Below the pieces are notes generated by a model, which saw nothing but the letters and a program-made list of their open reading frames with translations, was not told the DNA's origin and searched no databases. This document shows positions 16,041 to 25,974 of a stretch of DNA of 64,000 nt, one piece after another. Made by a program: the position numbers and the translations under genes. The stretch spans positions 1 through 64,000 of the forward strand of contig NZ_CP062807.1 in the NCBI RefSeq assembly GCF_008801925.2. Reading direction: 5' to 3'. Position 1 is the first letter of the stretch, and each line of letters opens with the position of its first letter. The stretch is from Cupriavidus basilensis (GTDB lineage: Bacteria > Pseudomonadota > Gammaproteobacteria > Burkholderiales > Burkholderiaceae).

Positions 16041-18440
16041 ATGAGCGAATGTGGCTCGAAGGGATGTGGCTGCGCTTCCGTTGCGACGCGCAACCCAGAA
16101 CCGAGCACGGTTGGCGCGGGGCTGAAGCAGGCGCGCTACCGAATCGAAAACATGGACTGTCCGACCGAAGAGGCGCTGATTCGCGACAAGCTCGCGAAAC
16201 TGCCCGGCGTGGGAGGACTTGAGTTCAATTTGATGCAGCGAACGCTAGCCGTTAGCCACCAGATGGCGTCACCGGGCCCTATCGAGGAGGCGCTATCGGC
16301 CATCGGGATGCGGGCGGTTCGCATGGACGAAGCAACGCCCCTGCAAAATACGGTACTGGCCATCCACCAGATGGATTGCCCGACCGAGGAGGCGCTGATT
16401 CGCAGCAAGCTTGCCGGCATACCTGGCGTCGCCAGCCTCGAGTTCAATCTGGTGCAGCGGACGCTGCACGTCTGGCATGCGGCTGACACGCTATCCCACG
16501 TGCTTACAGCCCTGAAATCACTCGGCTTCGACGCCGAAGTGCGCAGCGCCGGTGCCCCCGCAGCGGCCGAGGCACCGGGGCCCGCGCGCACGAACTGGTG
16601 GCCGCTTGCGGTGTCAGGGGTGGCCGCGACGCTGGCGGAGGTCGTGTACTGGCTCCATGGTGGCAACCATTGGGGCGTGGTCGCGCTGGCGCTGGCGGCC
16701 ATCTTCACTGGTGGCCTCACCACCTATAAGAGGGGCTGGATCGCGCTCAGGAATCGCAACCTGAACATGAATGCGCTGATGTCCATTGCGGTCACTGGCG
16801 CCATGCTGATTGGTCATTGGCCCGAGGCGGCGATGGTGATGGTGCTTTTTGCGCTGGCCGAAGTCATCGAGGCCAAGTCGCTGGATCGCGCCCGCAACGC
16901 CATTCGCGGCCTGATGGATCTCGCACCGGATACCGCACTGATTCAGCAAGCTGACGGCAGTTGGGCCGAGGTGGATGCCAAGGCCGTCGCAGTTGGTAGC
17001 CGGATTCGAGTCAAACCTGGTGAACGCATCGCCCTCGACGGTCAGGTCATTGAGGGGCGCTCCACCGTCAACCAGGCACCGATTACCGGCGAGAGCCTGC
17101 CGGTCGAAAAGATCGAGGGCGATCCTGTGTTCGCTGGCACGATCAACGAGTCCGGCTCATTCGAATTCCGCGTCACGGCGGCAGCCAACGCGTCAACATT
17201 GGCGCGCATCATTCACGCCGTCGAAGCGGCCCAGGGAAGCCGCGCACCGACGCAGCGCTTCGTCGACCAGTTTGCCCGCCTCTACACACCCGTCGTATTC
17301 GCCGTGGCCTTGGCGGTGGCGGTTCTACCCCCGTTGGTGTTCGGTGGACCGTGGCTGGACTGGATCTACAAGGCCCTGGTCCTGCTGGTGATCGCCTGCC
17401 CCTGCGCTCTGGTGATTTCCACGCCGGTGAGCATTGTCAGCGGCCTGGCCGCGGCCGCGCGGCATGGCATCCTCATCAAAGGCGGCGTCTATCTGGAAGA
17501 GGGGCGCAAGCTGAAGTGGTTGGCCTTGGACAAGACTGGCACCATCACGCACGGCAAGCCCGCCCTGACCGATTTCGTGGTGTGGGGCGACGCCAATCCG
17601 GCCACATCCAGGCTGCTGGCTGCGAGCCTGGCTGCCCGCTCGGATCACCCAGTGTCCCTGGCGGTGGCGCGCGCCGCCGAAGGTGAAGGATTGATACCTT
17701 GCGACGTCGCCGATTTCGCGGCATTGCCTGGCCGTGGGGTGCGTGGCAGCGTCGATGACCACTCCTACCATCTGGGCAACCACCGGCTGGTCGAGGAACT
17801 GGGCGTCTGTTCGCCAGAACTCGAATCGCGGCTCGCTGCGCTTGAGGCCGAAGGCAAGACCGTTGTAATGCTGGTCGGACCAGAGGGGGTGCAGGCGTTG
17901 TTCGCAGTGGCCGACACAGTGAAGGAGAATAGCCGTCAAGCCATTGCCGATTTGCACACCTTGGGTGTCAAAACGATGATGCTGACGGGCGACAATCCGC
18001 ATACCGCCACGGCAATTGCTGGCCAGGTCGGCATTGACCGCAGTCGGGGCAATCTGCTGCCCGAAGACAAGCTGCGGGAAGTCGAACAACTGTCAACGGA
18101 CGGGAAGACTGGCATGGTGGGCGACGGCATTAACGATGCGCCGGCGTTGGCGCGAGCGGACATTGGCTTTGCGATGGGCGCGGCAGGAACCGACACGGCG
18201 ATCGAAACTGCCGACGTGGCGTTGATGGACGACGATCTGCGCAAGCTGCCGACGTTCGTGCGGCTGTCCCGTGCCACCGCCAGCGTCCTGAAGCAGAACA
18301 TCGCTCTGGCGCTCGGCATCAAGGCGGTGTTCCTGGTGCTCACCTTCACTGGCCAGGCCACGATGTGGATGGCCGTGTTCGCCGACATGGGCGCCAGCCT
18401 GCTGGTGGTCGGCAATGGATTGAGGCTGTTGCGTCGATGA
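16041..18440 (+). CDS. pbrA: PbrA, PIB-type Pb/Zn/Cd-exporting ATPase
   Basis: A 799-residue heavy-metal P-type ATPase. The N-terminus is Cys-rich (SECGSKGCGCA) and carries two metal-binding repeats, each with MDCPTEEALI (Cys at about 40 and 113), the CxxE-type signature of PbrA/CadA rather than CxxC. The membrane CPC motif (IACPCALVISTP) is at 453-455, the phosphorylation site DKTGT at Asp497, and the hinge GDGINDAPALARAD near 694-707. It hydrolyses ATP to move Pb(II), Zn(II) or Cd(II) from cytoplasm to periplasm. It overlaps pbrBC by 4 bp (ATGA), so export is coupled to the downstream phosphatase. Induction is by PbrR at the promoter just upstream. Confidence 0.95.
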   Translation: MSECGSKGCGCASVATRNPEPSTVGAGLKQARYRIENMDCPTEEALIRDKLAKLPGVGGLEFNLMQRTLAVSHQMASPGPIEEALSAIGMRAVRMDEATPLQNTVLAIHQMDCPTEEALIRSKLAGIPGVASLEFNLVQRTLHVWHAADTLSHVLTALKSLGFDAEVRSAGAPAAAEAPGPARTNWWPLAVSGVAATLAEVVYWLHGGNHWGVVALALAAIFTGGLTTYKRGWIALRNRNLNMNALMSIAVTGAMLIGHWPEAAMVMVLFALAEVIEAKSLDRARNAIRGLMDLAPDTALIQQADGSWAEVDAKAVAVGSRIRVKPGERIALDGQVIEGRSTVNQAPITGESLPVEKIEGDPVFAGTINESGSFEFRVTAAANASTLARIIHAVEAAQGSRAPTQRFVDQFARLYTPVVFAVALAVAVLPPLVFGGPWLDWIYKALVLLVIACPCALVISTPVSIVSGLAAAARHGILIKGGVYLEEGRKLKWLALDKTGTITHGKPALTDFVVWGDANPATSRLLAASLAARSDHPVSLAVARAAEGEGLIPCDVADFAALPGRGVRGSVDDHSYHLGNHRLVEELGVCSPELESRLAALEAEGKTVVMLVGPEGVQALFAVADTVKENSRQAIADLHTLGVKTMMLTGDNPHTATAIAGQVGIDRSRGNLLPEDKLREVEQLSTDGKTGMVGDGINDAPALARADIGFAMGAAGTDTAIETADVALMDDDLRKLPTFVRLSRATASVLKQNIALALGIKAVFLVLTFTGQATMWMAVFADMGASLLVVGNGLRLLRR

Positions 18441-19513
18441 GCTGGAAGGCCATTTTTTACGACTGGGGCGGCTTGAACGGTGCACTCTTTCAGCTTATCA
18501 ACGCGGCCACGCCGGCGTTCCTGATGCCGCTTGCCTGGCTCTTCAGCAATGTCCTGGGCAACTACTGGACAGCGCCCGTGGTCGTGCTTGGGCTGTGGGC
18601 ATGGTCAAGTTCAACGGCAGAGGCTAGGCGCACCATGGCGATTCGCTGTCAGCTTCTTCAATTTGTAGTCGGCTTCGGGATCGCATTTGCAATCGCCTCA
18701 TGCTTGAAGCTCGGGCTCGATTTCCCGCGCCCGGCGGCAGTGTTTGGCCAGTTGGATCATGTGCTCGGCACGGTGGAGGAGCGCTACAGCCTACCGAGCG
18801 GCCACTCCACGTACGCCGCACTGGTTGCCGGGGCGTTGTGGCCGCTGCTGGGCATTCGCCGGAGACTGGCTTTGATTGTCTATGTCGTGCTGGTCGGCTG
18901 GTCGCGCATTGCTGCAGGCATGCACTTCCCCGCCGATGTGCTGGCCGGCTGGGGGATCGCCACCGTTAGCCTGATGCTCGCTGGCTTCCTGGTGAGGATG
19001 CTGCCGGGCGCAATCAGGACAATGGCGACGCGTGCAAGCGGTGCCTGGTACGCCTTGGCAGCCGCGGTGCTACTAGGCGATCAACTTGCAAAGACCGTCA
19101 TCTCACAGCTCTTTGGGTATGGCGAGCAAGTCGGCATTACCCCATTTTTCAATCTTGTGCATGTCAGGAACAACGGTGCGGCGTTTAGCCTGCTGGCGGG
19201 CGCTGGCGTCTGGGCGCGTGTCGGTTTTGCCGCGCTTGCGATGTGCATTTCGCTGTGGCTAATTGACCAGCTTCGCAGGGGCGCGCCGAGATGGGAGGCG
19301 GCTGGCTATTGCTTGATCTTGGGTGGTGCGTTGGGTAACGCTGCAGATCGCCTCTTGCGGGGAGCTGTGGTGGATTTCCTCGATTTCCACTGGCGAGGGA
19401 CACATTGGCCTGCATTCAACCTGGCCGACGTGGCGATCACGGTCGGTGCGGTCTGCTTGATCGTGGCTACGCGGCGTCGCGGCGGGCAAATCCGAGCAAA
19501 TTCCACGGCGTAG
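18437..19513 (+). CDS. pbrBC: PbrBC: PAP2 phosphatase fused to lipoprotein signal peptidase
   Basis: A 358-residue integral membrane fusion. Residues 1 to about 195 form a PAP2-type undecaprenyl-pyrophosphate phosphatase (KLGLDFPRP, SLPSGHSTYAAL, SRIAAGMHFPADV). The C-terminal half is a signal peptidase II (LspA) domain with DQLAKT, VRNNGAAFSLL, the first catalytic-Asp block GNAADRLLRGAVVDFLDF and FNLADVAI. In lead resistance the phosphatase is proposed to release phosphate that traps exported Pb(II); the LspA part was thought to process PbrD. The start ATG overlaps the pbrA stop. No pbrD follows: mobile-element debris begins within 10 bp of the stop. Confidence 0.93.
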   Translation: MSWKAIFYDWGGLNGALFQLINAATPAFLMPLAWLFSNVLGNYWTAPVVVLGLWAWSSSTAEARRTMAIRCQLLQFVVGFGIAFAIASCLKLGLDFPRPAAVFGQLDHVLGTVEERYSLPSGHSTYAALVAGALWPLLGIRRRLALIVYVVLVGWSRIAAGMHFPADVLAGWGIATVSLMLAGFLVRMLPGAIRTMATRASGAWYALAAAVLLGDQLAKTVISQLFGYGEQVGITPFFNLVHVRNNGAAFSLLAGAGVWARVGFAALAMCISLWLIDQLRRGAPRWEAAGYCLILGGALGNAADRLLRGAVVDFLDFHWRGTHWPAFNLADVAITVGAVCLIVATRRRGGQIRANSTA

Positions 19514-19519
19514 CCACTA

Positions 19520-19788
19520 CTATTCCTTGCAATGGAGGATCGCGCCAATCGAGCGCCGCACCGTCGAGAAGCCCGTGTTGTTCGAACTCAGGTTGCGTCG
19601 AACTCGCGCTGTGCCAGATTCGCCGACTTGCCAATGTAGATAAGCCCGTTGGTCGGCACCTCAAAAGGGGCGATCGCATCTTGGCAATTGAGAAAGAATG
19701 CATACACGCCTGGACAGCTCGGCGCACTCAGTTGTTCGGGAGTGGACGCCCTACTCAGGAGGATGTCAACGATCTGGTCGTGGAGCAT
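19520..19788 (-). pseudogene. Frameshifted GIY-YIG nuclease-like fragment
   Basis: Reading leftward from MLHDQIVDILLSRA (19788), the segment PGVYAFFLN...NGLIYIGKSANLAQREFDA matches the GIY-YIG core. The frame then stops (TGA), but in another frame the sequence continues SSNNTGFSTVRRSIGAIL, the usual continuation, ending at tandem TAG codons by 19520. One indel near 19595 separates the parts, and the C-terminal half of the family is missing. It abuts the pbrBC stop, so DNA normally holding pbrD has been replaced. The 250 bases to the next gene show nothing else. Confidence 0.6.
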
Positions 19789-20105
19789 GGTCGCAACCGC
19801 ATAAGAGACAGTAGCCGAACACCCATGATGCCAGTGTATTTGGCTGATTTGCAACGACGTCTGGCGCGAGGCGCCGCCCTACAACCCAAAACTTGCATGA
19901 TTTCGTTGGCAGGCGACGCGCGACATCGGGGGCGAAAACGGCACGGAATGGCGGCTTTCATGCGAGGGAGCCAGGGGGGCTTCTGGCCGGGAAGCGACCT
20001 TCGTCACAGCGCAAGTCCCGGTCATGCTCTCGGTGTACGATGTGCGGGGAGAACCGTCCGAGCGGGACGAGACATTGTGGAATCTCAAAGTCCATGGGGG
20101 CAGCT

Positions 20106-20546
20106 ATGGGGTTTTCTTGCCGAAAGTTTCTCATTGCCCGTGACGATACTCTCTGGCAGCTGCCAACCACCAAATTCCAGCGGATGTTGCGGGAGCCGGC
20201 CAACCACTGCTTGTCCACTTTTGCCGGGCAACGCGCACGCATGGCCGATGTGGTCGTCGAACTGGTGGCCAGAGAGCCAGTGCGCGTCGTTCGAACGACG
20301 TTTTCCATTCTCACGTTCGATGCCGAAGGTTGCCTCGATCCAGGGGCATTCGAAAAGCAGCAATTTGCGCTCGCGGAGTCGGTCGTTGCCCCCGTCTTCG
20401 CCGCATCCGTGGATGAGAGCAAGCAACCCGTCGTTGACGCGTCCGCGCGATTCATTGCGCAAGGGGGCCAATGGGTTCCGACACGAGCTTTGGCGCGCGC
20501 GATCGATGAGGCGGCGTTGGGGCAACGACGGTGCCTACGCCTGTAG
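20106..20546 (+). CDS. Conserved-looking hypothetical protein, about 146 residues
   Basis: The protein begins MGFSCRKFLIARDDTLWQLPTT and contains FAGQRARMADVVVELVAREPVRVVRTTFSIL and a C-terminal ARFIAQGGQWVPTRALARAIDEAALG. It resembles a hypothetical family I associate with integrases and plasmids of Burkholderiales, but no function is known to me. The ATG at 20106 (or 20094) is chosen because the coding-like character starts there; the frame is open further upstream with low-quality composition. It lies beside a tyrosine-recombinase fragment on the other strand, in mobile DNA. Confidence 0.5.
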   Translation: MGFSCRKFLIARDDTLWQLPTTKFQRMLREPANHCLSTFAGQRARMADVVVELVAREPVRVVRTTFSILTFDAEGCLDPGAFEKQQFALAESVVAPVFAASVDESKQPVVDASARFIAQGGQWVPTRALARAIDEAALGQRRCLRL

Positions 20547-20655
20547 GTAGTTGCGCAAGCGCGGCGCTTTGGTAGGTGCGCATGCCGGCGTCGGCGCGCC
20601 GCCAGCGCAAGCCGGTGGGGCAGAGCGCCTCACAAATGACAGGGACGATAAGCGC

Positions 20656-21072
20656 CTACTGTGGCGAAGCGGGCGCGGTGAATGGTTGACCCTGTTGCTC
20701 GCCCACGGTGTGCGCATGGCGTCGGTCGTCTTCGGCGTGCAGGTAGATGCCAGTCGTCTCAATCGACGCATGCCGCAGGTTCTTCTGGATAAAGCGGATA
20801 TCGGTGCCGGCGTCGGCCTGGTGCGAAGCCGCGGAATGGCGCAGCCAGTGCGTCGAGGCACGCGCCAGCGTCGCCGCGCCGACCGGATCGCTCGTCTCTA
20901 ACACGGCGGCCGCCCGCCGGAACACTTCCTTCGCGATCAGATAGACCGCTGTCGGCGTGAGGTGCCGCTGCGCGTCGCCGGCAACGCTCAGGATGGCCGG
21001 GCTCAGCTCACCGGGCGCCGGCATCGGCAGCAGGCCGTGGAACGCACGATAGCGAGCAAACTCGGCCATCAG
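20656..21072 (-). pseudogene. C-terminal fragment of a tyrosine recombinase
   Basis: The fragment reads LMAEFARYRAFHGLLPMP...STHWLRHSAASHQADAGTDIRFIQKNLRHASIETTGIYLH, the catalytic C-terminal third of a tyrosine recombinase with HxxR and the nucleophile Tyr. It is nearly the same sequence as the corresponding part of the intact recombinase at 62767-63975. At about 21072 homology ends abruptly and unrelated DNA follows (the repeat at 21068-21175), so the catalytic first Arg and the N-terminus are lost. Confidence 0.8.
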
Positions 21073-21175
21073 GGGTGCCCTTGATATTGCTGCAGTTTGC
21101 CGGGATAGCGACCCAGAGTATTCATGCGGGTTTCCGGGCAATGGCCAACACGATAGTCATGTAAATCAATGGGTT
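21068..21175. repeat. Repeat A, about 105 bp, similar to 56820-56932
   Basis: Starting AGGGGTGCCCTTGAT and continuing through CATGCGGGTT at 21124-21133, this segment is clearly related to the one beginning AGGGGTCCCCTTGAT at 56820. Both lie in the same orientation. Here it truncates a recombinase gene and immediately precedes the Tn3-family transposase. The AGGGGTCCC start recalls terminal repeats of IS21-family elements, but identity is not established. Confidence 0.5.
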
Positions 21176-21296
21176 ACTGACTCAAGATTTTGAATGTCAT
21201 ACGTGGCGCACGAGGCACGTATCAGGCAGCTCATTGCGTCTCCGTGTCCTTGCCGTTAATCTCGGCGGTCCGTCTACCGCTTGGGAGAAAAGCGCG

Positions 21297-24237
21297 ATGG
21301 ATCACTGGCAACTGGCGTATCTCGGCATGCGACAGATGCCGCGCGAGCTCAGCGAGTTCGAGCTAGCCACTTTCTTCACTTTCTCTCCCAAGGAGCGCGC
21401 CCTGATCGACGCACGGCGCAGCCAGCTGTACCGGCTGGCCTGCGCCGTCCACATCGGCTTTGTGCGTATGACGGGCCGCACCCTTGACGCCTCCAAGCAG
21501 GTTCCGAAATTTCTCTGGGCATATGTTGGCGCCCAACTCGGCATCACGCCACCGGATATGGGCACGCTGAGCGCCCTCTATGACCGGCGCACCGACACGC
21601 TGGTGGACCATCAGATGCTCGCCTATCAGGCGCTCGGTTTCAGCCCGATGGCTGAGCATCAGCGACGCTACGTGACGCGTTGGCTCAAAGAGCGCTTAGC
21701 GGGACAACCTAGTCGCAGTGACATGCTGCACGAGCTCAAGCGGTGGCTGTACGAGCATCGTGTTCTGATCCCGCATGACCGTGCGCTGAAACGCCTCATT
21801 AGCCAGGCCGTGGAGGTTTCCGAGGCGGCATTGACTGACGCGTTGGTGCTCGCATATGGCGAGGCATCGCTTGACGCTTGGGGGGCATTGCTACCTCGTC
21901 CGGAAGGCAATCAAGCAAGTCTGCAGCAATGGCTGTGGGCGGTTCCATTGCGCAGCTCCACGCATCAAATGGGGGAGCTGTTTGACAAGATCGAGCGGCT
22001 GTACAAGTTGGGCGTCCAACATCGCTGGCCGGCCGTCTGCAATGAGGCGGTGGTACGGCACTACGCGAGACGTTGCGCCAATCGACCGGCCTCGGTCAGC
22101 AAACGCATGGTGCAGCAATCCCGCCGCTTGGAGTCTGCTTGCTTCTTGCGCTATGCCTTGTGTGCTGCCACGGACCAGATGTCGTCCATGCTGCGCCACT
22201 GGATCCGCAAATCCGTCAACGACGCAGGACGGCTCATTGACGCTGGCCGGCCGGATCCAGAAATCAAGCTGCGAGAATTTGCGGCAGCCGTCAAAGGGCT
22301 CATCGCTGATGACACGCTCACACGAGAAACGCTCTGCCAACAATTGGATGCTTTGGCCGACGCCGCAACGAGCCAGCATCGCCTGCGAAGCCGTGCCAGC
22401 ATGATTCGAGAGCAACTGCTGTTGCGGCATCGGCTTGCGAGAGCCATGCTGGGCAGGCTGGTCCAGCTGCCATTCGCCACGCAGTCCGCCCATCCAGTGA
22501 TAGAGGCAATGGAGATCTTGCACAATCTCTATGCGCGGAAGGCTAATTGGCTACCAAATCGGGTTGCCGTGCGCTTCGGGCGAGCCTGGCAGCCAGTACT
22601 GGAGGGGCAGGACCGTAAGCGAGCGCTGGCCGCCTTCGAATGGGGAACGCTGTTTGCCCTGCGGGTGGCGCTACGCAATGGCTCGGTATTCCTGGATCAC
22701 AGCTTCGCCTTCCGCAGCCAAGCAACCATGCTGATTTCCGGCCAGGATTGGCAGGCGCGGCGCAACCACTTCTATGGCCATCTCAAACTGCCGCAGGACG
22801 CAAGAGCATTTTTGGAACCTGTGGTCGAGCACCTCGACGCGGGGCTCGCCCGGCTGCGCGATGCCGCCGTGCGGGGCGAGCTAAGGATCGATAGCGCCAT
22901 CCATGTTGATCCATTAAAGGCGAAGCGGCCCGAAGCTTCGGTTGAGGCCCTGCGGCGTGCGCTATTTGACCGGCACCCAGACGGACAACTGCCTGAAATT
23001 CTTCTGGAAATCGACAGCCACACTCATTTCAGTTGGCTTCTGCTGGGGCGAGAACCGTATTCTCGCAGTGAGCTGCTCATGGTCTACGCCGCTGTGCTCG
23101 CGCACGGGACCTCGATGTCTGCGACGGACCTCGCTCGCATGGTGCCGGAACTTTCACCAAGCGCGATTCGTCAGATGATGCGATCGTATCGCGGACGAGC
23201 GGAAACTGCGTAAAGCCGCTGATTCAGTGCTTGCTTTCATGCATCAGCATCCCATCGCCCGGCATTGGGGGCGCGCCGAGTTGGCGTCTTCCGACATGAT
23301 GTCGCTGGAGACGACGCGCTCGGTCTGGCAAGCGCGGGCTGACCCACGTCGGCGTACCGCTTCGATTGGGATGTACACCCATGTCCGCGACCGGTGGGGC
23401 ATTTTCTACGACCAGCCAATCCTCCTGAATGAGAGACAAGCCGGCGCCGCCATCGAGGGCGTGATTCGCCAGAATGGCGGGGAAGACGTAACGCAGCTCG
23501 CCGTTGATACCCACGGCTACACCGACTTCGCCATGAGTCTGTCACGGCTGCTCGGCTTCGATCTCTGCCCGCGACTCTCTCATCTGCGTGATCGCCGGCT
23601 GCATGTACCCAAAGGCCATGCAGTGCCGCCAGAACTGGCCGCAGTAGCGGACGCCGATGTCCGTCTGGTATTGATCGAACTTGCCTGGGATGAACTGGTC
23701 AGGATTGCGGCATCGGTCCAGACCGGCCAATGCACGGCGGTGCAGGCGCTTACACGTTTTGGCGCGGCGGCAAGGGGGCAACACGTGTATGAGGCGGGTG
23801 TGCACCTGGGACGGCTATTCCGTACGATTTTCCTCGTCGACTATTTCACCAACACCGCGTTCCGCCAGGAGATGCAGCATGCCTTGAATCGCGGCGAGGC
23901 GGTGCACACCGTCCAGCGGGCCATCCACTATGGAAAAATCCCCTTGGAACTAGCTCGGCACGATGCGTCGCTGGCAGCGGTCTCGTCTTCGTTGACGCTG
24001 TTGACCAATGCCGTGATGGCTTGGAACACGCTGCACATGCAGGAGGCTCTAGAGGCGATAGAGGCCATCGGAGGAGAATCCATGCGTGCCGAAGACCTGC
24101 GCCAGATCGCTCCGACTCGTCTGGAAGGTATCAACTTGCGCGGTACTTTCGATTTTCCGATTGCACGCTACGCGCACCGCCTACCACCGAATGCGACAAG
24201 CGTGCAGACAGTACCGTCGACCTGGCGTACAGCATGA
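21297..24237 (+). pseudogene. tnpA: Tn3-family transposase with one frameshift
   Basis: Two adjacent frames of 638 and 336 residues together make a normal-length (about 990 residue) Tn3-family DDE transposase. The first starts MDHWQLAYLGMRQMPRELSE with a gggagaaaa RBS and ends at 23213. The second continues with RKAADSVLAFMHQHPIARHWG one frame over, so a single-base change near 23210 (gaaactgcgtaaag) broke the gene. The catalytic residues are recognisable: first Asp in LLEIDSHTHFSW, second in AVDTHGYTDFAMSLS, Glu in ALNRGEAVHTVQRA. No resolvase gene and no convincing terminal inverted repeats were found nearby, so the transposon itself appears incomplete. Confidence 0.85.
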
Positions 24238-24308
24238 CCTCATTTACAGGTCTTTGAGCCGATGGAACTTCCCATACGGAACGGCTTTCTCCTAAGCTGA
24301 TAAGTGGA

Positions 24309-24346
24309 GGCCGGCCTGTCAGGTTGTTTCGTCTGACGTGCCGGCC
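24309..24346. terminator. Long hairpin between the Tn3 transposase and the CusF-like gene
   Basis: GGCCGGC at 24309-24315 and GCCGGCC at 24340-24346 enclose a second matching pair, GTCAG and CTGAC, giving a strong interrupted stem. It lies beyond both the rightward transposase stop and the leftward CusF-like stop and could end transcription from either side. No long T-tract is present. Confidence 0.4.
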
Positions 24347-24697
24347 ATTCCGGCAGCCTTTATAGCTAAACCGTTTGACCGCCAACAGCGAGTCTATTTC
24401 CGCAGGTCCACAACGGTGGCCTTGCCGTCGACAGAATCGAACGTCGCCGAGACCTGGTCTCCTTCCTTCAGCCCCTTTAGCATGGCCGGGTCCTTGACCG
24501 GGAAAGCCATGGTCATGGCAGACATGCCCAGGTTGGCGATGGGACCATGCTTGAGTGTGATTTTTCCAGTTGCCGCGTCAATCTTCCGCACTTCCGCGGG
24601 CACAGGCTGAGGCGCCTTCTTTGCACCCGCCGACGGCGTCATGTCCATGCCTTCCATCGTTGCGGCGGTGCCGGGTAGCGCAGCACCTATAGGGGGC

Positions 24698-25756
24698 GGT
24701 CTCTAGAATGAAGTGCAACACCCTGATGTTAGGGTGTTGGGATGGGACAAAGCTACAGTCAACTGGGTATCGAAGAGCGTAACTGTAGTCATCGCCTGCT
24801 AAACGAGGGGTGCAGCCTGCGTCAGGTCGCGAGAGTGGCGGGGCGAAGTCCGTCGACTATTTCACGCGAGGTTGCCCGGGCCGGAGGTCATCGTTCCTAC
24901 GATGCTGCGAGCGCGCAGGGTATGGCGCTGAGAAGGCGTCGACGTGGGCCGCGCAAGCTGGCAGCAGGCACGGCGCTGCTGAAGCTGGTGAGAGCATGGC
25001 TGCGCGTGGGCTATTCACCGCAACAGATTGCAGGCAGACTCCGGCGCATGTATGCCCACCAGCCGGAGTTCCATGTGTCCCACGAGACGATCTACTGCGT
25101 GATCTACGCCACGCCGCGCGGTGAGCTGCGCCGCGAGCTAATCGGCAGCCTGCGTAAGGCCCACAAGGAGCGTCGTTCACGGGGCGCGGGGAACGATCGC
25201 CGAGGCAAGCTGCAGGATATGCGCTCGATCCACGAGCGGCCCGAGGAGGTGTTCGAGCGGCTGGTGCCTGGGCATTGGGAAGGCGACCTGATCAAGGGCG
25301 CGGGCAATCGCAGCGCAGTGGCGACGCTGGTGGAACGCAAGACGCGCTTCGTGGTGTTGGCGAAGATGGACGGTTGCGGGGCGGAGGCAGCGCTGGAGGC
25401 GTTGACCAAGAAGTTCCGTCGGGTGCCGCTGGCGCTTCGCAAGAGCCTGACCTACGACCAGGGCAAAGAGATGGCGCATCACGCAGAGCTGACCAGGCGA
25501 GTCAGTACCGAAGTGTTCTTTGCCGACCCGCACAGTCCGTGGCAGAGGCCAAGCAACGAGAACATGAACGGACTGGTTCGGGAGTATCTACCGAAAGGCG
25601 ACGATCTATCGGTCTTCTCGCAGGGGTACTTGAACGGAGTCCCGAAGGCGCTGAATTATCGCCCTCGGGCGGTTCTCGACTTCGCCACTCCCGCCGAAGC
25701 CATGGCCGAAGAGATCAACAAATTACGAACTGGTGTTGCATCTCAGACTTGAAACC
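24698..25756 (+). mobile_element. IS30-family insertion sequence
   Basis: About 1.06 kb bounded by imperfect 25-bp inverted repeats at 24698-24722 and 25732-25756; both start GGT at the outside and end TGCAACACC inside. One transposase gene fills it. It is inserted in the signal-peptide region of a CusF-like gene. The transposase frame is intact, so the element may be active. Confidence 0.85.
24742..25752 (+). CDS. IS30-family transposase
   Basis: A 336-residue DDE transposase. The N-terminal helix-turn-helix part reads MGQSYSQLGIEERNCSHRLL...RQVARVAGRSPSTISREVARAGG, as in IS30. The catalytic core has HWEGDLIKG (first Asp), LTYDQGKEMAHH (second Asp) and PSNENMNGLVREYLPKG (Glu), then the typical LNYRPRAVLDFATPAEA end. 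It covers nearly the whole element. An in-frame ATG at 24742 lies just inside the left inverted repeat. Confidence 0.93.
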   Translation: MGQSYSQLGIEERNCSHRLLNEGCSLRQVARVAGRSPSTISREVARAGGHRSYDAASAQGMALRRRRRGPRKLAAGTALLKLVRAWLRVGYSPQQIAGRLRRMYAHQPEFHVSHETIYCVIYATPRGELRRELIGSLRKAHKERRSRGAGNDRRGKLQDMRSIHERPEEVFERLVPGHWEGDLIKGAGNRSAVATLVERKTRFVVLAKMDGCGAEAALEALTKKFRRVPLALRKSLTYDQGKEMAHHAELTRRVSTEVFFADPHSPWQRPSNENMNGLVREYLPKGDDLSVFSQGYLNGVPKALNYRPRAVLDFATPAEAMAEEINKLRTGVASQT

Positions 25757-25974
25757 GCTGTCACGGCCAGCGCTGCCATCTTCTCGCGTTCCGTACTCAC
25801 GGCACCCTCCTTAATAAGAGATTCAGGTAGCGAATGCCTGGCCGAATTGCCGGGCCCGCTTGACGTCATCGGTATGCAAGTAGATGGACGTGGTCGAAAT
25901 TGAGGCGTGGCGCAGGTTGTCGCGCACAGCGCTCAGTTCGACAGTAAGCGCCCGGTGAACCCGTCTCGACGGGG

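Larger units (their letters stand above)
24394..25800 (-). pseudogene. CusF-like copper-binding protein gene split by IS30
   Basis: The leftward frame at 24394-24657 encodes the mature CusF/SilF-type domain: MEGMDMTPSAG..., ITLKHGPIANLGMSAMTMAFPVKD, with the Met and His residues used for Cu(I)/Ag(I). Its N-terminus lies on the far side of an IS30 element: an aaggagg RBS (25806-25812 on the plus strand), a GTG start at 25800 and MSTEREKMAALAVTA, the beginning of a signal peptide. It joins across the insertion to PIGAALPGTAATMEGMDM. The periplasmic copper chaperone is therefore inactivated. Two bases, GC, border both IS ends and could be a target duplication. Confidence 0.72.

Noticed and set aside
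24238..24308. Terminal inverted repeat of the Tn3-family element after its transposase
   Set aside because: No sequence matching a typical 38-bp Tn3-family end, and no counterpart upstream of 21297, was found.
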